DNA of 10,551 nt from a bacterium (GCA_004559845.1 SFWW01000043.1:1-10551), one strand, 5' to 3'. Positions 1 through 7,293 are shown, numbered from the stretch's first letter. Translations and numbers: made by a program. The notes: generated by a model from the letters alone, not told the origin.

Positions 1-450
1 GATTTGCCCGCATTGGTAGAGCCCTTAGCGCAACAAAATGTGGAAATCTATGCCGACAGCGAGGCGTATGCCGCCTTGCAAGGGAAATACCCGCTGCTCC
101 AAAGGGCAACGGAAGAGAGTTTCGACACCGAATGGCGCGACTATAAAATTGCCATCAAAACCGTCAGCACCGACGAAGAAGCCATTGCGCATATCGCCGT
201 GCACGGGTCAGGGCATAGCGAGTGTATCGTGGCGGAAGACGAGTCGGCTTGCCGGCGCTTCTGCAAAGAAGTGGATGCATCGTGTGTGTATGCCAACGTG
301 CCCACCTCATTTACCGACGGCGGTCAATTCGGATTTGGTGCTGAAATCGGAATCAGCACCCAGAAACTCCATGCCCGCGGCCCCATGGGCTTGCCCGAAA
401 TCACCACCTACAAATACGTCATCACCGGCGACGCCCCCATCCGCCCATAG
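1..450 (+). CDS. proA: Glutamate-5-semialdehyde dehydrogenase (gamma-glutamyl phosphate reductase), C-terminal part
   Basis: Only the last ~149 codons of a gene that enters from the left edge in frame 1; full-length ProA is usually a little over 400 residues. ProA is a cytoplasmic NADPH-dependent enzyme that reduces gamma-glutamyl phosphate to glutamate-5-semialdehyde, the second step of proline synthesis. Recognition rests on the highly conserved family C-terminus: a HGSGHSE segment followed by an acidic stretch, then VYANVPTSFTDGG, FGFGAEIGISTQK, LHARGPMGLPE and TTYKYVITG. The catalytic Cys lies upstream, outside the window. The stop is TAG at 448-450. The leftmost TTG in the window is not a real start, because the family homology runs into the edge. 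The partner kinase gene proB, if linked, must lie to the left. The identification is firm; completeness cannot be judged. Confidence 0.94.
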   Translation, partial: DLPALVEPLAQQNVEIYADSEAYAALQGKYPLLQRATEESFDTEWRDYKIAIKTVSTDEEAIAHIAVHGSGHSECIVAEDESACRRFCKEVDASCVYANVPTSFTDGGQFGFGAEIGISTQKLHARGPMGLPEITTYKYVITGDAPIRP

Positions 451-469
451 CGAGCCCACCTCTCCCCCA

Positions 470-542
470 CCGCTTGCCAAGCGGCAGCATTGCCCGCGTG
501 TCGGTTGTGAAAAATATTGAAAATGACGGGTGTGGTGCACCC
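470..542 (+). other. Two small hairpins downstream of proA
   Basis: Two inverted repeats lie in the proA-DUF2723 gap. CCGCTT (470-475) pairs with AAGCGG (479-484) across a 3-nt loop. GGGTG (528-532) pairs with CACCC (538-542) across a 5-nt loop and is followed by CTTTAT-like sequence at 541-547. Neither has a proper T tract. The second could be a weak proA terminator, since a promoter-like box follows at 582. Function is inferred only. Confidence 0.25.
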
Positions 543-581
543 TTTATCGTAGCAGAGCCGCAAAAATTCAAAAAAAATCCC

Positions 582-589
582 TAACTTTG
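582..589 (+). promoter_or_regulatory. Bacteroidota -7 promoter box (TAACTTTG)
   Basis: TAACTTTG fits the Bacteroidota sigma-factor -7 consensus TAnnTTTG exactly. It follows an A-rich stretch (561-578) and lies about 48 nt upstream of the preferred DUF2723 start at 637. No good TTTG/TTG -33 element sits 19-21 nt upstream, so this is a one-box match. Its presence argues against the GTG at 589 as a start codon, because that codon begins at the last base of the box. Confidence 0.55.
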
Positions 590-636
590 TGCGATTATAC
601 ACTTTTTTGACCAAAAACATTAAAACAAGATATCAA

Positions 637-3600
637 GTGAAAAAGTACAGACTAATCGACAACGTGATGGGTTGGCTCGTGTTTGTGGTGGCAGCAATCA
701 CCTATTTGCTCACCATAGAGCCCACTGCGAGTTTCTGGGACTGCCCGGAATTCATTGCTCAAGCATTTAAGAGCGAAGTGGGCCATCCGCCCGGCAACCC
801 GATATTTATTTTGGTAGGTCGCTTTGCCGCCAACTTTGCCGGCGGCGATGTGATGGCAGTGGCAAAATGTGTGAATGCCATGTCGGCGATATTGAGTGCC
901 GCCACCATCTTGTTTTTGTTCTGGACCATCACCCATTTGGTAAAAAAATTGGTGGTACGCGATGGCGACGAGCAAAGCATCTCGAGGGTTCAATACCTTG
1001 TGATAATGGGTAGCGGCGTGTGTGGTGCCTTAGTGTACACTTGGAGCGACACCTTCTGGTTTTCGGCAGTGGAAGCGGAAGTGTATGCCTTCTCCTCCTT
1101 CTGCACCGCCCTTGTGGTGTGGCTGATGCTCAAATGGGAAGACCAAGCCGACGACCCGCATAGCGACCGCTGGATTATCCTCATTGCCTACGTGTTTGGT
1201 TTTTCGCTTGGTGTTCACCTGCTCAATTTGCTGTGCATCCCCGCCCTTGCGCTCATCTTCTACTATCGCAAGTGGAAAGACACCACCGTGAAAGGTTCGC
1301 TCATCACCTTAGGCGTTTCGTTTGCCGTGATCATCGCCATTTTGTATGGCTTAGAGCCCGGTTTTGTGGAATTGGGCGGCTATTTCGATTTGCTGTTTGT
1401 GAACACCTTCGGCATGTCGTATAATAGCGGTGTTCTCTTCTATGCGCTGCTCACCCTTGCTATCTTCTCGTGGGCGATTTACGAAATGCACAAAGGCACC
1501 AGCGACATGCGCATGCGCCTCTCCTTCTTGTTTGCCATCTTGATTTCCGGTATGCTCTTCATCGGCGACAACTTGCTGATACCGGCAGTGCTTGCCGTGG
1601 CACTTGCCGCCTACTTGTTCAAGGTGATGGCAGTGGTGCATCGCCGCATCATGACCAACATATTGGTGAGTTCGCTCATGATATTCATCGGCTTCTCCTG
1701 CTATTCGCTCATCATTATCCGCTCCAGCGCCAATTTGCCCTTAGACGAGAATTCGCCCAGCACCATGTTTGGCTTATCGAGCTATTTGAGCCGCGACCAA
1801 TATGGCAAAACTCCCCTGCTCTACGGCCCCGTGTACACCGCCGGCTCTCCCCAATACCAGAGCAACGGTCAAGGCACAGCCTCAACCCGCTTTGAGAAAG
1901 GCAACAAAGTGTGGACACGCGTGGTGAAAGACTCGCCCGAACAGCCCGACCAATACATCCACTCCGGCTACAGTAAAGAGCCGGTGTATCCGAGCGAAAT
2001 GAAAATGCTGTTCCCCCGCATTTGGTCGACCGGACATGCCAACTACTACAACACCTTCTTCGACACCGAAAACAAGCCCTTCGACGAAACCCTTGCCACC
2101 ATTATTGTGGACGACAAAGGCAACCCCGATACACGATTCGGTGACAATGCTCAGCAATATTTGCCCAAACCCTCGTTTTTCAACAACATACAATTCTTCT
2201 TGGGCTATCAGCTCAACTATATGTATATGCGCTACTTCTTGTGGAACTTTGCCGGTCGCCAAAACGATGTGCAAGGCTTGAACTGCGAAGTGGGCGATGT
2301 GACTCGAGGCAACTGGATTACGGGCTTCGACTGGCTGGACAACGCACGCTTAGGCGACCAAGAACTCCTCCCCGAAGAATACGGCAAAGAAAATAAAGGC
2401 CACAATGTGTTCTACTGCTTGCCGCTGCTGTTGGGCATCATCGGTTTGCTTTGGCAAGCCTTTGCCGGCAAGCGAGGCATCGAGCAATTTTGGGTGGTGT
2501 TCTTCCTATTCTTCATGACCGGCATTGCCATTGTGCTCTACCTCAATCAGCCACCTTTGCAACCGCGCGAACGCGACTACGCCTACGCCGGCTCATTCTA
2601 TGCCTACGCCATTTGGGTGGGCATGGGCGTGGCAGGGCTTTGGAACTTTGCCGTGCAATGGCTCAACAAAGGCAAGAAGGCTAAATCGGAAGCCGAGCAA
2701 GCCCAATCCAACGATTCCATCGCCTCAAAGGCAGTGGCATGCGTGGCAGCGGTGATTGGCTTGCTGGTGCCCCTGCAAATGGTGAGCCAAACATGGGACG
2801 ACCACGACCGCTCGTATCGCGCTTGTGCGCACGACTTTGGTATGAACTATTTGTCGAGCCTCGACGAAAACGCCATTATCTTCACCAATGGCGACAACGA
2901 CACCTTCCCGCTGTGGTATTTGCAAGAGGTGGAAGGCTATCGCACCGACGTGCGCGTGGTGAACCTCAGTTACCTCGCCACCGACTGGTATATCGCCCAA
3001 ATGCAACGCGCCGCCTATCAATCGGCTCCGCTGCCCATGATGGCTAATGCGCAAAGTTATGCCTACGGCAATCGCGGCGGCTGCATGGTGGAAACCGACG
3101 ATAGCACCATCGTGTCGGTGAGCGATGCACTGAAGAAATACTATTCCGAAGATGCCGGACGCGACGACGATGGCGCAGTGCGCGGCGTGCTCTCCTACGG
3201 CAACCTCTTCATCAACAGCAACATTGATGCTGCCGTGAAAGCCGGCGTGATGAAAGCCGGTATGCGCGAAGCAGCATCCGAGCAATTGCTGATTCCATTT
3301 GGCGAAACGCATCCCACATGGGCATCGCCGAGCGATATGATGGTGCTCGACTTGCTCAATGCCAGCATCAGCCAAGGCTGGAAACGCCCCGTATACTTTG
3401 CAGCCACGGTGGCAGATGACATGTATGCCGCCTATTATCCCTATTTGCAAAACACCGGTATGGCGTATCAAGTGACACCGCTGCGCACCCAAAATCATGG
3501 CGAAGAAATCGTGGCAAACACCGACAAGATGTATGAAAACGTGACCAAGAAGTTCCGCTGGGGAGGCTTAGACACGCCGCAAGGCAAAGCCGGCAAAATT

Positions 3601-4242
3601 TACCTCGACGAAACCGTGCGTCGCATGGTGAACACCACTCGCACCATGATAATTTCGCTTGCCACCGGCCTCACCCAAGAAGCGGAAGTGGCAAAAGAAG
3701 CCAAAGCACAAGGCAAAACCACCGTGTTCGGTCAGAATGTGGACACCTACTACAATACCCGCATTCAACGCGCCAAACACGTGCTGGCACTGATGCAAGA
3801 CAAATTGCCGAAGCAGGCATGCGCTTATTCGTTCAACAACCGCATGCAAATGGCGCGCGTGTATGAGCGTTTGTTCCAACTCACCAACGAACAGGCACTG
3901 CGCAAAACTGCCGCCGCTTTGGTGGAAGAAGACGTGCTCACATTCAGCAAATGGACCGCCTTCGTGCAACATTTAACGAACAACTACCCCATGCTCAGCA
4001 CTTGCAGCATCGACTACTACGTAGCCAACAACTATGTGCCTCAGTTGCTCATTTTCTATCAGCAAATCAATGCCGAAGGCTATAGCGCCCTGCTGAAGAA
4101 GGTGGCAGGCTTGGGCGTGGACACCCGTGCGCTACAAAGCACCATCAACGCCTTGCTCCATCCGCAGCAAGAAGTGCAACCGCAAGCGCAAATGCAAATG
4201 CCCATGCTTGGAGCAGATACCGACACCATCAACCCGGCTTAA
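637..4242 (+). CDS. DUF2723 family polytopic membrane protein, candidate GT-C type protein O-glycosyltransferase
   Basis: A 1201-residue inner-membrane protein. I start it at GTG 637 (M/V-KKYRLIDNVMGWLVF), where relatives usually begin; an upstream GTG at 589 would overlap a promoter box. The N-terminal DUF2723 core has a first membrane helix (~11-28), then SFWDCPEF (32-39, Asp35 and Glu38) and HPPG (50-53), which resembles the acidic first-loop signature of GT-C glycosyltransferases. About eight further hydrophobic helices follow to residue ~380, then a hydrophilic stretch (~380-610), about four more helices (~615-755), and a long soluble C-terminal part. The latter contains TNGDNDTFPLWYLQEVEG, conserved in Bacteroidota members. 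Known of the family: the eukaryotic relative TMEM260 is a protein O-mannosyltransferase. Inference: this protein may glycosylate exported proteins; donor and acceptor are unknown. It is followed by a hairpin terminator and is probably monocistronic. The family call is firm, the activity tentative. Confidence 0.88.
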   Translation: MKKYRLIDNVMGWLVFVVAAITYLLTIEPTASFWDCPEFIAQAFKSEVGHPPGNPIFILVGRFAANFAGGDVMAVAKCVNAMSAILSAATILFLFWTITHLVKKLVVRDGDEQSISRVQYLVIMGSGVCGALVYTWSDTFWFSAVEAEVYAFSSFCTALVVWLMLKWEDQADDPHSDRWIILIAYVFGFSLGVHLLNLLCIPALALIFYYRKWKDTTVKGSLITLGVSFAVIIAILYGLEPGFVELGGYFDLLFVNTFGMSYNSGVLFYALLTLAIFSWAIYEMHKGTSDMRMRLSFLFAILISGMLFIGDNLLIPAVLAVALAAYLFKVMAVVHRRIMTNILVSSLMIFIGFSCYSLIIIRSSANLPLDENSPSTMFGLSSYLSRDQYGKTPLLYGPVYTAGSPQYQSNGQGTASTRFEKGNKVWTRVVKDSPEQPDQYIHSGYSKEPVYPSEMKMLFPRIWSTGHANYYNTFFDTENKPFDETLATIIVDDKGNPDTRFGDNAQQYLPKPSFFNNIQFFLGYQLNYMYMRYFLWNFAGRQNDVQGLNCEVGDVTRGNWITGFDWLDNARLGDQELLPEEYGKENKGHNVFYCLPLLLGIIGLLWQAFAGKRGIEQFWVVFFLFFMTGIAIVLYLNQPPLQPRERDYAYAGSFYAYAIWVGMGVAGLWNFAVQWLNKGKKAKSEAEQAQSNDSIASKAVACVAAVIGLLVPLQMVSQTWDDHDRSYRACAHDFGMNYLSSLDENAIIFTNGDNDTFPLWYLQEVEGYRTDVRVVNLSYLATDWYIAQMQRAAYQSAPLPMMANAQSYAYGNRGGCMVETDDSTIVSVSDALKKYYSEDAGRDDDGAVRGVLSYGNLFINSNIDAAVKAGVMKAGMREAASEQLLIPFGETHPTWASPSDMMVLDLLNASISQGWKRPVYFAATVADDMYAAYYPYLQNTGMAYQVTPLRTQNHGEEIVANTDKMYENVTKKFRWGGLDTPQGKAGKIYLDETVRRMVNTTRTMIISLATGLTQEAEVAKEAKAQGKTTVFGQNVDTYYNTRIQRAKHVLALMQDKLPKQACAYSFNNRMQMARVYERLFQLTNEQALRKTAAALVEEDVLTFSKWTAFVQHLTNNYPMLSTCSIDYYVANNYVPQLLIFYQQINAEGYSALLKKVAGLGVDTRALQSTINALLHPQQEVQPQAQMQMPMLGADTDTINPA

Positions 4243-4301
4243 TCATTATTATGAACCGAGTGTGCCATAGCACCACTACCGGGTGGTAAGCATAAAAAAG
4301 A

Positions 4302-4348
4302 TGCCATAAAAGGAAGACCAGTGTGTTTGCCTTTTATGGCAGATTTTT
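4302..4348 (+). terminator. Perfect 12-bp hairpin with T tract after the DUF2723 gene
   Basis: TGCCATAAAAGG (4302-4313) is the exact reverse complement of CCTTTTATGGCA (4330-4341). The loop is 16 nt, and TTTTT follows at 4344-4348. This fits an intrinsic terminator for the upstream gene, although the stem is less GC-rich than usual. A smaller stem, ACCAC (4272-4276) with GTGGT (4283-4287), precedes it. The hairpin ends 31 nt before the deacetylase ATG, so it could instead act as an attenuator in the leader of that gene. Confidence 0.6.
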
Positions 4349-4379
4349 AACAAGCCGACGCCCTCACGATACAACGAAA

Positions 4380-5021
4380 ATGAATTTTATAAAACGATAT
4401 TTCAACCACTTGGTGGAACGCCCGCCATTGCTCTATCGCATGCTGTTTCCCGAAACGGTGTGGCGCCTGCATTTCAAGCCCCGCACGGTGTTTCTCACCT
4501 TCGACGATGGTCCGATTCCGGAGGTAACGCCATGGGTGCTCGACACGCTCGACCGCTATGGCGTGAAAGCCACCTTTTTTTGCGTAGGCGATAATGTGAA
4601 GCGCCATCCCGAACTTTTTGAAGAACTCTTGCGTCGCGGTCACAGTGTGGGTAATCACACCATGAACCATATGCAAGGGGCAAAGGTGAGCACCAAGGTG
4701 TATTTGCACAATGTGTTTCAAGCCCACGAACTCATTCATTCGCCGCTATTCCGCCCGCCGCACGGCTTGCTGCGCTGGGCGCAATCGAAGGTGCTACGCT
4801 CGCGGTTTTCCATCATTATGTACGATTTGGTGAGCCACGACTATAGCCGCAAACTCACCGGCGAACAGGTGCTCGACAATGTGAAGCGCTTTGCGCGCAA
4901 TGGCTCCATCATCGTGTTTCACGATTCGCTGAAGGCAGAAAAAAATATGAAATATGCGCTGCCACGCGCCATAGAATGGCTGCGCAGTGAAGGCTACAAT
5001 TTTGAAAAAATCCCCATGTGA
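4380..5021 (+). CDS. Polysaccharide deacetylase family protein (NodB homology domain)
   Basis: A 213-residue carbohydrate esterase 4-type enzyme, expected to remove N- or O-acetyl groups from a glycan using a bound metal. All NodB motifs are visible: TFDDGP (40-45) with the catalytic base and metal Asp pair; HTMNH (93-97) giving the two metal His residues; RPPHG (125-129); Asp154 in the SHDYS segment; and VFHDS (179-183) with the final catalytic His181. The protein is almost entirely the catalytic domain. There is no signal peptide or clear membrane anchor, so it may work in the cytoplasm or leave by an unknown route. The substrate cannot be read from sequence (peptidoglycan, chitin-like oligomer or surface glycan are all possible). 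The start is the ATG at 4380; an in-frame GTG at 4323 lies inside the upstream hairpin and is rejected. The 3' end overlaps queG, suggesting a shared transcript. Family call strong. Confidence 0.92.
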   Translation: MNFIKRYFNHLVERPPLLYRMLFPETVWRLHFKPRTVFLTFDDGPIPEVTPWVLDTLDRYGVKATFFCVGDNVKRHPELFEELLRRGHSVGNHTMNHMQGAKVSTKVYLHNVFQAHELIHSPLFRPPHGLLRWAQSKVLRSRFSIIMYDLVSHDYSRKLTGEQVLDNVKRFARNGSIIVFHDSLKAEKNMKYALPRAIEWLRSEGYNFEKIPM

Positions 5022-5976
5022 TATTGCCCAAGCCATCAAGGCGGAAGCCCGGCGGCTCGGCTTCGATGCCGTGGGCTTTGCACAGGCACGCCCGGTGAGC
5101 GGCGAAGCGGCACGCGCTTTCACAAAATGGCTCTCCGAAGAGAAGCACCACTGCATGGCGTGGGCTGCCAACCACACCGAGTTGCGCCTCGACCCCACCC
5201 GCTTGGTGCCCGGTGCAGCAACGGTGATTTCGCTGGCGGTGAATTATTTGCCGTCACAACTTCCGCTCACGGTGGATTCGCCGTGGGCAAGGTATGCCGT
5301 GGGCGACGACTACCACGAAGTGCTACGCAACATGGGACTGCAATTGGCAGCGTATATAGAAAGCGCGAGCGGACATTCTTCGCGCGTGTGTGTGGATAGC
5401 GCACCCATTTTGGAGCGCTACTGGGCACAGCAAGCCGGACTGGGATTTCAGGGACGCAACACCTTGCTTATCATTCCCGGGCGAGGCTCATTTTTCTTTC
5501 TCTGCGAATTAGTGACCACTCTGCCACTGCCGCCGGATGAGCCCTGCACCCTCTCGTGTGGCGATTGCGGTGCTTGCGAGCGGCAATGCCCCGGGGGCGC
5601 ATTGCAAGGCGGAATGCTTGATGCAGCGAAATGCCTCTCGTGCCAAACCATCGAAAACCGCGACCCCGAGCTCCCCGAGTGGGTGGCACAGCGCATCGGG
5701 CACCGGCTCTATGGCTGCGACGAATGTCAGCGCGCATGCCCCCACAATCGGCACGCCATCGCCGGCAGGCATCCCGAATTTGAAGCGCGAGAGTCGATAC
5801 TTTCGCTCACAGCCGAGCAAGTGTTGGCAATGGACCAAACGCAATTTTCAGCCACCTTCCGCCACAGCGCCATCAAGCGCACCAAACTCGCCGGCTTGCA
5901 CCGCAATGCCCGCCTAATAGCCCATCCCCAATCACCAAATTTTTTGACAGAGGACTGCCCCCCTGTTCAAAAATGA
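4987..5976 (+). CDS. queG: Epoxyqueuosine reductase
   Basis: QueG carries out the last step of queuosine synthesis in tRNA, reducing epoxyqueuosine to queuosine with cobalamin and two [4Fe-4S] clusters in the cytoplasm. Visible family features in the 329 residues: RLGFDAVGFA (23-32); RLVPGAATVISLAVNY (72-87); GDDYHEV (106-112); DSAPILER (137-144), with Asp137 the likely catalytic acid; GRNTLLI (156-162); a first cluster motif CGDCGACERQCP (191-202); then CLSCQTIE (216-223) and GCDECQRACPHN (243-254) for the second cluster. The start is uncertain: GTG 4987 or TTG 5002, both inside the deacetylase gene (overlap 35 or 20 nt), so translation is probably coupled. Oddity: after the usual C-terminal KRTKLAGLHRNARLI segment, the last ~15 residues are encoded by a repeat that recurs 1.4 kb downstream, so the tail may not be ancestral. 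It is followed by a hairpin terminator. Identity is firm. Confidence 0.94.
   Translation: MKATILKKSPCDIAQAIKAEARRLGFDAVGFAQARPVSGEAARAFTKWLSEEKHHCMAWAANHTELRLDPTRLVPGAATVISLAVNYLPSQLPLTVDSPWARYAVGDDYHEVLRNMGLQLAAYIESASGHSSRVCVDSAPILERYWAQQAGLGFQGRNTLLIIPGRGSFFFLCELVTTLPLPPDEPCTLSCGDCGACERQCPGGALQGGMLDAAKCLSCQTIENRDPELPEWVAQRIGHRLYGCDECQRACPHNRHAIAGRHPEFEARESILSLTAEQVLAMDQTQFSATFRHSAIKRTKLAGLHRNARLIAHPQSPNFLTEDCPPVQK
5928..5974 (+). repeat. Left imperfect direct repeat flanking the ATPase cassette
   Basis: This stretch aligns with 7333-7381 over its whole length. The shared blocks are CCAATC, CCAAAT, TTTTT, GGACTG and CTGTTCAAAAAT, with about seven or eight mismatches and one 2-nt gap. Weaker similarity continues to the left (AATAGCCCATCC against AATACGCATACC). 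The copy lies inside the 3' end of queG and encodes its last residues. It also contains a nearly complementary pair of arms, TTTTTGACAG (5941-5950) and CTGTTCAAAAA (5963-5973), with a single bulge. Confidence 0.75.
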
Positions 5977-5986
5977 GCAGTTATTT

Positions 5987-6013
5987 TCGGCGAAGCCGAC
6001 TTTTTGTTCTTTT
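5987..6013 (+). terminator. Intrinsic terminator after queG
   Basis: TCGGC (5987-5991) pairs with GCCGA (5995-5999) around a GAA loop and is directly followed by CTTTTTGTTCTTTT. The compact GC-rich stem plus T tract, 10 nt after the queG stop, is a good rho-independent terminator for the deacetylase-queG transcript. Confidence 0.7.
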
Positions 6014-6022
6014 CCATACCAC
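6014..6022 (+). repeat. Intergenic motif CCATACCAC, copy 1
   Basis: This exact 9-mer occurs three times in the window (also 8149-8157 and 9288-9296). Each copy is on the + strand, in an intergenic region 23-53 nt after a stop codon. Here it is followed 11 nt later by CCCGCTAT (6034-6041), a block also found after copy 2. Confidence 0.5.
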
Positions 6023-6097
6023 CAAATCAAGCACCCGCTATCAAAATAGCCGTAAATGAAATTGCTGTAGACGTGTTTACACTTTTTGTTACAACAA

Positions 6098-6129
6098 TTT
6101 GTGTAATTACATAATTTGTGCTATATTTG
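6098..6129 (+). promoter_or_regulatory. Bacteroidota-type promoter of the ATPase gene
   Basis: TTTG at 6098-6101 (-33 element) and TATATTTG at 6122-6129 (-7 element, exact TAnnTTTG) are separated by 20 nt, as expected for the Bacteroidota primary sigma factor. Transcription would start around 6135, leaving a leader of only ~20 nt before the ATG at 6153. This is the best promoter in the window and shows that the ATPase gene can be expressed independently of queG. Confidence 0.75.
6102..6111. promoter_or_regulatory. Palindrome TGTAATTACA in the promoter spacer, candidate operator
   Basis: This perfect 10-bp palindrome lies between the -33 and -7 boxes of the ATPase promoter. It is flanked by a direct repeat of AATTTGTG (6096-6103 and 6113-6120). 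A protein bound here would block RNA polymerase. The binding protein is unknown; autoregulation by the winged-helix region of the ATPase is one guess. Confidence 0.35.
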
Positions 6130-6152
6130 CAGTAGAATAATTATAAAATTGC

Positions 6153-7289
6153 ATGATGGAAACTCCTTTTATCTTTGGAAAAATCGCAACTGAGAAGAAT
6201 TTTACAGACCGAGAGAAAGAAACAGCAGACTTGGTCCGGAACTTTACATCGCTTATCAATACGATTATTATCTCACCTCGTCGTTGGGGTAAGAGTTCGC
6301 TGGTGAATAAGGCGGCGAAGTTGGCGATGAATCAAGATAGCCGGTTGCGTATCGGTCATATTGATTTATTCAATGTGCGTGATGAGGAGCATTTCTATTC
6401 GTTGCTTGCACAGAAGGTTATATCCGCAACATCAACCAAGTGGGAAGATGCAGTAGCGAGTGCAAAGAGTATGTTTTCGCATCTTGTGCCAAAAATTTCA
6501 ATCGGCAGTGACCCTACCAATGAGGTTTCGATTGATTTTGATTGGGAGACCGTAAAACAGAACCCCGATGAGGTGCTTGATTTTGCTGAGAAGATTGCAC
6601 AGAAAAAGGGTCTAAAAATTGTGATTTGCGTTGATGAATTTCAAAATATTTCGGAATTTACTGACGCGGACTATTTGCAGAAGAAATTGCGTTCACACTG
6701 GCAGCGGCACCAAAGCGTTGCCTACTGCTTGTATGGTAGCAAACGCCACATGATGATGGAAGTGTTTACCAACTCATCAAAACCATTCTATAAGTTTGGC
6801 AACTTGATGTTCCTCGATAAGATTGACACGCATTGCCTCGTGGAGTTCTTTCAAAGGCGTTTCGCTGACACCAACAAGCGCATAAATGATGATGCCGCCA
6901 ATCTTATTGTGCAACTTGTAGAGAATCACCCTTACTATGCACAGCAGCTGGCACAGCAGTCGTGGTTGAGAACAAAGGATGTGTGTAGGGTTGAGATTGT
7001 ACGCGAGGCACACGCAGCATTGGTGGAGCAGTTGAGTTTGTTGTTTGTAACAATTACCGAAACATTGACAACACAGCAGCTCAACTACCTCAAAGCCCTT
7101 ATCGCTAAAGAAAAGGCAATCACTTCTACGGATGTGATGCACCGCTACAAAATATCTTCCACCACCTCAATAGCACGCTCAAAGGCGGCTCTTATCAAGA
7201 ATGATATTTTGGATAACAAGGCTGGAGAGATTTCATTTCAAGATCCAATTTATGCCTACTGGCTGAAAACGGAGTATTTTGCAAAATAA
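6153..7289 (+). CDS. P-loop ATPase with C-terminal winged-helix region (COG1672-like, STAND/MNS-type)
   Basis: A 378-residue cytoplasmic ATPase resembling the archaeal-type ATP-binding family common in Bacteroidota and Archaea. The N-terminus (FTDREKE, 17-23) is followed by a Walker A loop SPRRWGKSS (41-49, Lys47). A Walker B strand IVICVDEF (156-163, Asp161-Glu162) comes next, then a sensor-like strand AYCLYGSKRHMM (190-201), SKPFYKFG (209-216) and FFQRRFA (232-238), and a helical part with NHPYYAQQ (258-265). The end (~305-375) resembles a winged helix, with LNYLKALI and YKISSTTSIARSKAALIKNDIL. The cellular role is not known. Relatives are often lineage-variable and have been linked to signalling or mobile functions. 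Codons (GAT, AAT, GTT, TTT) are visibly more AT-rich than in the neighbours, and the gene sits between ~48-bp direct repeats, consistent with horizontal gain. It has its own promoter. ATG 6153 and ATG 6156 are adjacent start choices. Confidence 0.85.
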   Translation: MMETPFIFGKIATEKNFTDREKETADLVRNFTSLINTIIISPRRWGKSSLVNKAAKLAMNQDSRLRIGHIDLFNVRDEEHFYSLLAQKVISATSTKWEDAVASAKSMFSHLVPKISIGSDPTNEVSIDFDWETVKQNPDEVLDFAEKIAQKKGLKIVICVDEFQNISEFTDADYLQKKLRSHWQRHQSVAYCLYGSKRHMMMEVFTNSSKPFYKFGNLMFLDKIDTHCLVEFFQRRFADTNKRINDDAANLIVQLVENHPYYAQQLAQQSWLRTKDVCRVEIVREAHAALVEQLSLLFVTITETLTTQQLNYLKALIAKEKAITSTDVMHRYKISSTTSIARSKAALIKNDILDNKAGEISFQDPIYAYWLKTEYFAK

Positions 7290-7293
7290 GTGG

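Noticed and set aside
2725..3498. 257-codon antisense frame inside the DUF2723 gene
   Set aside because: It is rich in His, Val and Gly and looks like the mirror of GC-rich codons on the coding strand. The sense frame has clear family conservation here.
4323..4379. N-terminal extension of the deacetylase from GTG 4323
   Set aside because: The start lies in the loop of the terminator hairpin, and the added residues show no family similarity. ATG 4380 begins a normal NodB-type protein.
6153..7289. ATPase as part of an anti-phage defence system
   Set aside because: STAND-like P-loop ATPases occur in defence systems, but no partner effector, nuclease or sensor gene is next to it. The neighbours are housekeeping genes, so the claim is unsupported.
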